A stretch of DNA of 64,000 nt from Rapana venosa. Taxonomy: Eukaryota; Mollusca; Gastropoda; Neogastropoda; Muricidae. Both the position numbers and the translations under genes were made by a program. The notes beneath the pieces were generated by a model that was not told where the DNA came from, did not search any database, and saw only the letters and a list, made by a program, of their open reading frames with translations. Position 1 is the first letter of the stretch, and the number at the start of each line of letters is the position of its first letter. Positions 23,541 through 36,600 of this stretch are shown in pieces. Location: positions 1,331,973-1,395,972 of the forward strand of contig CM054157.1 in the NCBI GenBank assembly GCA_028751875.1, given 5' to 3'.

Positions 23541-26500
23541 ACACATACACACACACAGACACACACACACAGAGACACACACACACACAGAGACACACAC
23601 ACACACACACACAGACACACACACACAGACACACACACACACACACACACAGACACCTTCTTTCGTCAGCTGGTGTCTCAGTTTCCGAACTTCCAACATG
23701 GCCTTGTAGCGGATGCCATATTTGATGCAGAAGTCAGAGGTCATGCCCTGTGACTCGCACGCCCCCACCGCCTTCACCAACATCGCAACATCCCCCAGTT
23801 TCTGAGACTGACCCTGAAAACACACAGGCTTACAGTGACTCGCAGCGGTATACACATATATCACAGCACACAAATCCAGCATAACTCGGTCAAGGGTCCA
23901 GGGCCCAGTGCTAAAATCAGCATGCCCCTTCCTTTTACCAAGTCCAAGTGTGGTCGGTTTCTGCTATAATTAACATCAGCTGGGCTGGGATGGATAGCAG
24001 CTGAGAGCAGCCAAAAGTGACACTGACAGCCGTGACATTTCTTCTTCTTGTCATTCCTCGGCTGGAGTTCCAAGGTTCGTCGATGGTGAGGTTTCTGTGT
24101 ATGTGACTGTTTGCCCCCGCCATTAAAGAACCCCTATTCCAACTTTGGGGATGATATTTAAACACGATAGTAGTGTGCAAGTGTTTTTAACAGTTTTGTC
24201 TTCCGTTCCTACTGGCAAGCAATGGCCTACTCTTCTGAAAGGTGGAATGGGGTTTTAATATGTGCGCAAAATGTTCTGCATGTGATAATACATGGGGCCT
24301 AAGTTTATGGTGTTAACTGAAGGATTTTCGGGGGAATGGAGTTGGTAAAGATGTGAACTTCAAGGAAAAATCCCCTCGAGCGAACCACATGTATGATCAC
24401 CTTTGTACTAAAAACTATGCAGATAAAGTTTTACACATAACAACATATTATTGTTGATGACTTTCAGAGAGGCATAATGAATGTAACTTCAGCACTTGTT
24501 TCAATATTATAACTTTCTACACACACACATATGCATGCACACATACACACACACACTCAGCTAATATCACTAGTTGTGAAATGACAATAAATCAAAAGAA
24601 CGAACACACACATGCACACGCACACACACACACACACACACACACCACACTTACCTGGTCTGTCCATATTTTCTTCACTTTTTTCATCCTCTCTCTTCTA
24701 GCTTTGGCATCTTCATCCTGCAACAGCAAAACACAGATAACTAAACAAACAACATTCATTCATTCATTCAATCATCCAATCAACCAATCAATCAATCAAT
24801 CCATCCATTGATCAATTAATCAATTCATTGATCCGTCAGTCAGTGCACAAATACATTAAGCAGAAAACAAAAACAAGTAAAGATAAGACAGAGCACAGAG
24901 GGATAACACACACACCATCCACCTACAAAAACACAGAAATTACCACATACTTGCATGCATGCACTTGAACACACACACCTACAATAAACACATACACCAC
25001 ACACACACATCCCACACACACTACACACACACACACACACAGATACACAAGCACACACATGTACACAGATAACATCATTTACATCTAACTGAATACAACC
25101 GAGAAAGAAACACATCACTGATACCCCACAAACAATGACATTTCTAATCAATTCACCACAGCAAAGGTAATGTGCATATCAAAAATCACTCTTGCTACTG
25201 TAAAATCACTCTTGCTACTGTAAAATATGTGCGCGTGCATGCACACACACACACACACACAAATAAAAAAATCCTTCACCACAAAATTTTTCACAATCAT
25301 CTTCCACAACAATAATAATAATAATAATAATAATGTATGAAATTTATATAGCGCTGAATCTTGTAAAGCAACAAATCAAAGCGCTCAGATTTTATTTCAT
25401 ACCACTTTAAGTCACGGCAGATGAAATCTTATTTTTTATTCCAAAATTCCTAAATATTCTACACAAAACCTTGACAGTGATAACATTGTTCGAATGCAAC
25501 TAAACTCACAGAGCAATATCATAAAAATTCTAATCAACGACAGAAACTGCCCTCACCTCTTTATCCACACTCTGGAAATCCACAAACAGCTCATCCACAG
25601 ACAGAGCAGCCACGGCGATGATGATGTAAGGGAGGAGGTCGGAGCGTGTGGTGGCGGCCAGCATGCGAGCGTAGCGCGGGGCGACAGGGTACTGCGACAT
25701 GGTTTCCCCTAGAGCTGTGATGGTGGGGGTTGGTTCCTCTGAAAATGACGACAATTGCACTGCATGATATTGTACTGCATTCTATTCTATACTAGTGTCT
25801 TGTATTGTATTCAGTCATAGCAGATTTCTGCGCGATATTCGCCATCCTCTATCTTGGAAGAGCATGTACCACAAGAGTGGTGTTACCAATTTAAAAAAAA
25901 AAAGATGTAAATATATGTCTCCCCATCTGAGTGTTTTTATCCTCCAGAATTTTGCCATGGACAAGTCTCTTGTTACAGTGGGTCCTTACACTGTGTTACA
26001 TCCTCTCTGAAGTTCTCTGTCTCTGAGATAATAAAAATTTTGAATTTGAATTTGAAATCCACATTGTAGTCTTATCTAAAAGACTAGCACCCAGACCATG
26101 GATGGTCTGGTGATTTTGAAGGGGGAGGGGGGGATGGTGGTTCTGGGTTGAAGCAGGAACTGAACCCACAAGTTCACACTGTCAGGACAGGTGTGTCACC
26201 TTCAGACCACTGATCCACCTTCCTCTGAGTGTACAGGCTTTTACCTTCTGAACTCCCCCATCCCCCACACTTTTGACTTCACAAATCATTCTTCAAGCTG
26301 AGGAAACTTATCTAATTGTAAATCAATCTTACTCTTTTTGAGGTTAAGCTTTTTGACACTTATACTTTATAATAAGCATGTGAGCGTTAAAACTTTTTTG
26401 GTTATTTTAGAATTCACTGACTTGACTTAAATTACACAAAGATCTATACTCATATCAAAACATTTTCTTGGCAGTTTCAATAGTATACAAAATAAACTTT

Positions 26501-29500
26501 TAAACTGAAATGTAATATGTCTGGTTTGATCCATTTTATTATTTGCAGAATTTGTTTTTCTTAAACAATGGCAAAAATAGTGCATCATAGAAAAGCTATT
26601 GTGTGAACTTTAAAGCAACTCTGATGAGTTAAACCACAAGCCATAGTCTCACTTTGAGATGATGCTTCACAAAGGAAACATTCTGGAGAGAAAGGCACGT
26701 GCTTGAATACTGAAGGCAGGTGTAAGACAAGCAGCTTCAAGTAAAAAGAAGTGTGTGTTCAGATTCAGAGGACTGTGTCTCTCCTAAAATGGAGAGTACA
26801 GGCTGTTATGGCAAGAGCTTGTCGTGGCTGAAGACAATCTCAACATGACATTTCAAAGCATATCAACATTTTAACATAGGCCTTGGCACTTTATTTACAT
26901 GAATAACTGACACAGCTTTTGGCCTCAGCCAAACATAAAACAAATGACACTGACCTCTTTTGCCCTTGACCTTGGTGACTGCCCCCTGCTTGACCTCCAC
27001 AGCTCCGAGAGACAGCAGCAGTTTTTCAGCAGCCTGCAAACAAGGAAACAGGATGGGGGAAACTTCCTAACACTGGAAACGGGGAAAGCACTCTGAAACG
27101 TCTGCACTGGGATGGCACTGAACATTTCTCTAGAAACAAAAACATAAGAGGAAACAAAAACGTTGACTTTCGGTAGTCAGTCCCCAAAAAATGTTGTTTT
27201 TATTTTATTTTAAGGACAATGAAAATATCGTTCAATGATTAAAGAATGTAACAGAACATTGTTTTCTTTGTCACTGAAGCTACATCAGTACTGAACACTC
27301 CAGATTAATTACTTTCTGAGATCAAATCATAATGAAGCAACTGAGCATCTTTTTCTTTAAATGTAAGCCTTTTTTTTGGTTTGTTTCAAAAAGGATATCC
27401 TTATATCGCAGCATCTTTTTCTTTTCATGTGTACACTGACTTTCAAACCTGCAGGTATAGCCCCTCCCCATCTTTGCACATAAACACATACATGTAATCA
27501 ACTCTCCTAAGCTTGCATTTTAGCATGTCGGGCTCCTGATTGAAAAGCAGCCATACTCTGTCTTGAAGGAAGGACTGTGAATGAACTCACCTGTATCTGA
27601 CTGTTGTCAGGTGGAGTGGGGAAAGGAAAGTTGATCACCTTGCTGATACCCATCGCCTGTTGAAACACATGAACAGATATCGTCATCAATATATCAACGT
27701 CTTCATCATCATTTTCTGAGATGTACATGTGTTTTTAACAATTTTTTTATCAGTGTGATTATCACACTTGTAAAAATGATAAAAATGTCTAATCCATGAC
27801 TATAAGATCTGCAACTCACTAAATATACACATACAATTTTATCATAGTCAACTGTCATTGGGATATAATATGACAGGCTAAAAGCTTTTAAAACAGGGAG
27901 CTGCATCATATAATGTATTATATGCTTTGCTTTTCTCTTTTCATCTTAATAATAATAATAATAATATATGGAATTTATATAGCACTGAATCTTGTTTTTA
28001 CAAAACAAATCGAAGCGCTTGCACTCAAATCATTTACACGCATGCAATTTTCCTCAAATATAATGAATAACAGATTTCAATTTTATGCACGTGCGCGCGC
28101 ACACTCACACACACAAACACACACACACCTGTGAACACACTTAGGAGGTGAAGGATGCTGTTGAAAAGTAGGGAGGGATATAAGAGGAAAGTCTCAGGTA
28201 GGAATCATCATCATCATCATCCTTAACATCAGAACATAGCTCTCAACACAGGAAGAATGACAATAAAATGACATCACAACAGCATATTGACCTTCATATG
28301 TAGAACAAGGTCATCCACAGGACGGTGACAGATTTCTGGCTGCGAGTGCTCCTCAAAGTGATTCTTGTACACTGCTGATGAATACAACCTGCCAGACAAT
28401 ACGCCATTTATATACATGATATATATAACATTCATTCCTGATTGTGTGGGCCCAAATTTATCCCATCCCACTAAAAGCACCCATGAATTTTGTGCCTGGA
28501 TGGATAAAAAAAAAAGTGGGGACAGTCTCCAATATTTCCTAGCCAGAATAGGTATATTTCTTCTGGTATGACTCTTTCCATCTTAAACAAAGGACAACTG
28601 ACTGGAAAGCTTAAGAACATTTCTTCTTGTTTAGTGTATTTTTGAACAGTTTGAATCTTAAGGGGTTTTTTCATTGCTTAGCAAGAGCTCCAAGGTTTGC
28701 CAATGATGAGCACTTGTGTATGATTTGACTTTGGGGGTGATGTCTAAACATGACACCAGTGTGCAGTCATTTTTAACATTGTGTTATCTTTTCCTACTGG
28801 CACTCAATGATCTACTCTTCTGAGAGGGGCAATAGATTTTTAACATGTGAACAAGATGTTCTGCATGCATTTGCATGTGGAACTTTAGTTTACAGTCTCA
28901 ACCGAAGGACTGTCAAGGAAGTGGAGTCAGTACTGATGTTAACTCCAGGGGAGAGAATTCCCCTGAACAGGTGTCTTGATGGTGACTCGAACCTGGGCCG
29001 TCAGATCACGAGCTAAAAACTCTAACCACTAGGCTGTCCCACCCCACAATCTTAAGGTTTGAAACACAAGAAAAGTGTACAGATATCATAATGTAACAGA
29101 GTGGAGATATTTGATCTGCCACGACTCTGTACAACTTCTCAGCTACAACAGCACAGGGGGATGTGGCCTCTAGGAAAAAGGCTGCATAAATACTGCATTT
29201 TACCGCGAAGGCAAAGTGTATGCAACGGGTAGTTTTCAACCACCACCCAAGGAAACAGAGCACTGCACAATTTGCAGGTGTGTCCCAGAATAGTAACACA
29301 TCACTGATCGCATGGGAGGTAATCTACTTACCACACCAGCACAATAACACTGAAGCATACTGTCAACAGTTCTTCATTATCACATTTTTGCTCATCGTGC
29401 TTTGACTCTTATTTTTAAAAAGAAAAAAGTTGTTGGATAAAACTATGGATATTTTTTCAAAGAAACATATTGTTCTTGATTATTACATTTTCATCCAACA

Positions 29501-30593
29501 TTTAAAAAAACATTCTTTCACCCCAAAACACAGAAAAACTTAAGTCTAAAACTCAGAATACAGCTGAAACTTCTTGCATTGTTTGCTATCACTGATATGT
29601 GACGCTGCACACGAAAGTCATGGATAAGTCGCCAGCTGCAGTTTCGCGCTGCGCGCTGTTAAAGTGAACACCACTAAAGCCGCGGTCACTGATCACCTGG
29701 AGACTCCAACGTGTGTATCTCAAAAAGTAATACAGATAACTGAAATCTGTTTGTTGTGCCTTGTTCAGAATGATCTCTTCTTTTAGATTACACTTCAATC
29801 TTATTTTCTGAATTATGACCCTTATCCATGATTTTTGCATGCAGTTCACATATAGTTTGTCAGTAACACAAGAGCCAATCCACACACCTGTAACACTTGC
29901 CGGGTCCCATACGACCTGCTCTGCCTGTTCGCTGGTTGGCTGAGGCTTTGGACGTCCAGGTGATTTTGAAGGTGGACACACCTGTCACCTTGTCGTAAAA
30001 CTTTGTTTTGGTCTGGACAGATCACCATACTTTCTTCTTCAAACATTTTCTTTTTTTTTAATCATCAAAATGTTGACTGTTGGTGATACACAGGTGAAAA
30101 ATACATCTTTAAAGTTTCAAACATGAGAAACAAGGTATATATGTTTCCATTTGTAACCCACACAGCAATGCTATTCGTAAGAAATTCCAGTAGAGACTTA
30201 CCTGGTCATTCTCACCACCTGCCAGTTTCATCAGTTTTCTGCTTCAGCTTTCAGTGATCCCAAGGCGTCGAGTTATTTTTGTTGTTGGTTGTTGGGTTTT
30301 TTTTTGGGGGTAGGTTTTTGTTGTTTTTTTTTCAATTTATTTGTTTGTTTGTGATTTTTTCTCCTCTTTATTCTTTTATTATTATTCTTTTATTTCAAGG
30401 ATAATGGAATAAGCACTCATGAGCTTATTTTCATCCAGTCCCTATGTGTATGCAGTTTTGTAAATTTTGTCATCCATCCCCACCGGCACACAATGGCCTA
30501 CTCTTCCAAAAAGTGGATCAGGTTTTAACGTGTGCACAAGATGTTCTGCGTGCGTTCGCACACAGGACCTCGGTTTATAGTCTCATACAAAGG

Positions 30594-30632
<39 letters not shown>

Positions 30633-33600
30633 GTGTGTGTGTGTGTGTGTGTGTTCCCAAGGCATCAAGTGTTATGTTTGGAACAGTCTCTACATGCTAC
30701 ACTACACCTGCTAAGCAATCTGCCAAGCAGTCCCATCATACTGTATACAGCCCTACAGAGGCCATGCAGACAGCAGCGGGGCTATAAACAATATGATCAG
30801 ACTGGATTAGACTGCAACGTCCAGTGCAAGCTAAGTAGTGTCCTGTCTCCATAACTCATCATCACAGGTTTTAGTCTTTGGTGTGCACACATCATCTTCT
30901 GCAGCTGTGTGTGTATACATGCAACAAGGAGTAAGGCACAGGTAGATTGTGGACAAGTTGACCCAGAGGTCCCTATCATGCAGACCCTTGTTTTATTTAT
31001 TCTTTTATATTGAGGATAATGGAATAAGCACTCATGTGCTTTTTTACATCCAGTCCCCATGTGTATGCGGTTTTGTAAATTTTGTCATCTGTTTCCACCG
31101 GCACACAATGGCATACTCTTCTGAAAAGCGGAACAGGATTTAACGTAAGATGTTCTGCATGCGTTCAAACACGGGGCCTCGGTTTATAGTCTCATCCAAA
31201 GGACTGTAGTGTGAAGACTGAAGTGTTTATTCTACCTGGTGCTGCCCAGATTCAAACCTATGACACCGGGGGCTCTTTCGGTATAAACAGCATAAATACC
31301 AACCTTACTAAAAAATTATGTGCCAGAAATTTCCCCCTTTTTTTACCACTCTCTCTGACTTTTTCTTTACATTTCTAACCCTTCTTTGTTACTTACAATT
31401 TTTTTTTTTAGCCTTCCCAGTCCATTCTCCTGCCTTTTTTCAAGAAAATCTAACATATACTTTCTGGTATTTTTCATACCAACTTTTTAATGAACTGTCC
31501 TGAAGTGGGAATGTGTTGGCTGAGGCCAGCGGGCAGACCTCCTGCCTAACTGACAAGCAGAGGAGAAGACCTGGCACTGTCCACTCAATATGGCCACACC
31601 TGTGATGTCAGGACTATCAGGATTCAAAACTGCCAGCAACTCCATCACATGCGTGCGTGCGTGCGTGTGTGTGTGCGTGCAAGCGCATGCATGCATGTGT
31701 GCTTGTGTACATATGTGTATCTGGCTGGCATGTGTAAGTGCATATATACACGCATGCACGAGTGTTTACAAAATTACCTGATGATCAATACAGAACACAC
31801 TTTTTTTCTTTAAATGACGCTTTTCATATGCACTATTGATGTTTATGCTCACTCAGGTTCTTTGAAAATCAAAATATGATTTTTGACAGCACTAGCGTTA
31901 TGTGACTTCAGAAAGAAAAGTCAGAACGCATGCAGAGAGTACGCTCACCTTTCCTGTGTCCACCACGTAGCTGATGTTGGGGATGGTCAGCGATGTCTCC
32001 GCCACATTGGTGGCCACCACACACAGCCGACAGCCTGGGGGCGCCGGTTCGAACACCTGAACATAGGCAAAGGTGACAGGTTGGGACACAGTGCGCAAAT
32101 CCAGCATAACTCAGTCAAGGGTCCACTGAAATTATCCCCTTCCTTTTTGGCCCAGGTCAAAAGCTGTGTCAGTTATTATTGATGTCAGCTAATTGCCAAG
32201 GCCGACATTAAAACGTTGTTATGTTGTAAAATGTTGTGTTGAGATTGCCTTCAGCCATGACAAGCTCTTAACATAACAACCCGCACTCTCCTTTGGTAAA
32301 GGAGAAAAAAAATCCTCTGAAGTCGGAGTATGGCTGCCTATACGGCGAGGTGCTTGAAAAAAAGAGTCATACACGCAAACTTCTCACCCGGTGTGTACTT
32401 CCTATCTCACAGAGATTCCCAGGTGGGATGAGTGAGGCAGAGTGCATGTTCTGGGTGACCCCCAGGGTGTAAAGCTGGGGAACGCACAACAACAACATCA
32501 CCTTCCTTTTACTTAGCCCAAGTGTGGTCAGTTCCTGCTATAATCAGCACCAGCTGGGCTGGGATGGAATGGACAGCAGCTGAGAGCAGCTGAAAGTGGG
32601 GGAAACTGACCGCTGTGGAGAGTCAGTTCTTTTTGAAATAAAGGCTGCTTATTGTCATATTGTTTTTTCATATAGGCTTTCTGAAATCATTTTGTTGAAG
32701 ACGTTTTGTTCAAGATGCATCTGCATGCACATGGAGAGAAGGTTTGCATGGTCAGTCACACACACACACACACACACTTGCATACATGCACATACATACA
32801 CACACACACAAAATATGCAACAAACACATACATGCAGAAACACAAACAAACACATATAAATGCACACACACACATAAAAACACACACACAAACACGCACC
32901 TACACATACATTCACACACACATACACACACACAAACACACACATACACACAAACACACTCACCCTGCTCTGCTTTTGGGAAGACAGCAGGGAGTACAGA
33001 GGCAAAACCCACAGCGGTTCTTTTGTTGTAATGTCCAAACCTTGATCTGCGATCTGACATCAAACCACACACACACACACAATGAGCAACTGGCATCAAT
33101 CTGAACAACACATCTTTTCCACAAGCTTTAAAAAAACAAAAAAAAGATAATGAGAGGGAAACTTGACACACTACAGCTGAATGGTGAAGACCATTTGACT
33201 TCCACTCCTGGGTCCATGAAGTCATGGGTTCAAATCACTGTAGCCCCATCTGGTGAATTTAGAAGAGGGGAGAGGGTCTTTAAATATGACCCCCCAGGTC
33301 AACTTCAAGTGCAGACTGCCAGTGGCTTAATTCCCTTCATGTATATGCATATGAAGTAGATACAGACCCACATATAAACAGATGAAGTACATACATGCAA
33401 ACACATACACACACCCATCCATACACACACACACACACACGCTCAAACACTTGCTTGTTCGCGAGCATGCACACACATACTCACACATGTGTTGTCATAA
33501 GCTATATTAGCATTTCCCATATATTTAATTAATGTTATCATTGTTCAGCCCTTTTCTGTGTAAGGTTTAAGTTATTTAGGAAGAGATATCCATTTTACTG

Positions 33601-36600
33601 CACACATCCATCAACTTAAGTTCTTCCCGCTCCCCTTCCAGTCGTCTAATATCACTTTGAGTGAAGAGACGTAAAATCGAAGCAACAACAACACACACAC
33701 ACACATACACCCCCCCATCCCCACCCCACCCCCCACACACTTACTCACACACACACTCACTCATACACATCCCACCCCCCCCCACACACACACACACATT
33801 CCCTCTCTCTCTCTCTCCGTCACCTGGATCTCATCCTCATCCAGGTCAAAGTCATCGATGTCGGCAGTGTCCACGTTGGCCATCTCCTTCTTCAGCTGAT
33901 CTGCATCCCCCTCCTCTGCCGCAGGTGTGGAGGAATACCTGTCAGACATCCACAAACCTCTAACATACACACACACAGCGCACAACTCCACCACAACTCA
34001 GTCAAGGGTCCAGGGCCCAGCGCTAACATTAGCACACCCCTGCCTTTTACTTGGCCCAAGTGCGGTCAGTTCTTGCCGTAATCAGCACCAGCTGGGCTGG
34101 GGTGGAATGGATTGCAGCTGAGAGTAGCTGAAAGTGGAGGAAACTGACAGCTGTGATACATACACTACTAAATCCTACACAACATCACTGTTTATTTTTG
34201 AGCCTTATACATTACGCTGGTGGGTAACCAAACCCTCCAAACTTTTTTTCAGGTTTTCTGTTTAGGAGTTCTTTTTTGTTCCTCATTCGTCAATGGTGAG
34301 ATTCTGCATAGGTGAGATTCTGCATAGGTGAGATTCTGCATAGGTGAGATTCTGCATAGGCGAGATTCTGCAGAGGTGAGATTCTGCAGAGGTGAGATTC
34401 TGCATAGTGACCATTTTCCCACAGTAAAGCAGCTGCATTCTGACTTCTGGAATATGTGAAATCATTACACCAGTGTGCATGCAGGGGTTTTTTGTGTGTG
34501 TATTTTTTTAAAAATTGTCATCCATTCCCACCATCACACAATGGCCTACTCTTCCAACTGGCAGAATGGATTTAAATGAGTGCGTAAGACGTCCTGCATG
34601 TGTTTCAACACGAACTTTGGTTTACAACCTCATCCAAACGACTTTCAGGGGAGCTTGAGTCAGCCAGCACTGATGTTAACTCCAGGGCAAAAAAAATCCT
34701 CGTGAATGGGTGCCTCAGTGATGGCTTGAATCCACACCATCAGATCACAAGCTCAACGCTCTAACCACCAGGCTATCCCGCCCCCTGTCATTTTGCTTGA
34801 CGTGGTGGACCCATCAGACTTGTGTAGAGCTTCTCATAAGACATGTACCATCTGAAAATAAAAGTTTGACTTTGACTTTGACTTTGAGCAGCTGTTGTTA
34901 GTGCTGCAGGCTCCCCAGCTCAACGCCCTGGGCATCACCCAGACACCACGCTCTGTCCCACTCCTCCAACCAAGTCATCACTGCGAGACCAGAAGTACAC
35001 ACTGGATGACAGGTTTGGGTGCATGCTTGTCACTCAAGCACCTTGCCATATAGGCAGGCAACCATATTCCGACTTCACAGAAGAGTTTGGAGAGTCAGAA
35101 TAGATAATACAGATGAGGAGGTAGTTATACCAAGACCCTCTAAACACACACACACACCCACATATACTCATGCACATACACATGCACACACTCACACACA
35201 TGCATGCGTGCGCGCACACACACACACACACTCACATACTCACTCGCTCACTCACACACACACTCACACACACACACACTCACTCGCTCACTCACTCACA
35301 CACTCACACACACACACTCACACACACATATACTCATGCACATACACATGCACACACTCACACACATGCATGCATGCGCACACACACACACACACACACT
35401 CACACACACATACTCACTCGCTCACTCACACACACACACACACACTCACTCGCTCACTCACACACACACACCCACATATACTCATGCACATACACATGCA
35501 CACACTCACACACATGCATGCGTGCGCACACACACACTCACACACACTCGCACGCACGCATACACACACACACACACACACTCACACACACACACTCACA
35601 CACACACACTCTCACTCACTCACACACACACACTCACTCACACAAACACACATACTCACTCACACATACACACACTCACACACACATACACACTCATGCA
35701 CACACACACACACACTCACTCACACAAACACATACTCACTCGCTCACTCACACATACACACACACTCACACATACACACTCATGCACACACACACACACA
35801 TACACACTCATGCACACACACACTCACACTCACTCACTCGCTCACTCACACACTCACTTGCTGAGGTCGACTTCAGGTAAGACCTGTTCTGCTTCCTGAG
35901 CTTTCTTCTTCCGCTGCTTGCGACTTTCATGAGGCTCCACTTTGCTCACCACTGTCACCACAATAATCGTCATCATAATGATAAAAAATAATAATGATAA
36001 TGATGATGATGATGACAATGAAGACGATGATGATAATAATAATGAACATCATAATATACAAATTGATACAAAAATAAACATACTGGTAAACGATGATGAT
36101 GATGATGTGATGTGATGATGGTAGTGATGATGACAACGACAACAATAAGAATAAACAAAGGAGGAGGAGGAGGTGGTGGGTGAATGACAAAAACACCAAT
36201 AATGATACAATAACAACAATAAAAACACCACCACCAACAACAATGATAATGGTTGTGGTGCTGGTGACTGCAACCACAATGACCACAGTAATGCCAGCGA
36301 TGAAAACAACCGCAAAATAATAACGAAAACAACAATATCAACAACAAAAACAATAATGATGATGACAAAGAATATCACATAACTACCTTGCACCCCCATC
36401 CCCACCATCTTTTACACACAAAACCAGTCCTACAAAATCTGACAACAGACAAATTAAGATGGCCGACACAAGACATCTTACCCTCATCCTTGTTGTAGGG
36501 GAACATTTTCTTCAGCTTGCGACACAACGTCATCACTTCCTGTTGGCCAGTGACGAAGATCAAAACGCCCCCTGGTGGCTCGTTCTGGTGAATCTCACAT

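Noticed and set aside
23121..23753. Long His-Thr or Cys-Val open frames over CA/TG arrays (also at 35019-35899 and 41919-42809)
   Set aside because: Dinucleotide repeats cannot form stop codons; the only real coding parts are DHX37 exons 21, 11 and 7.
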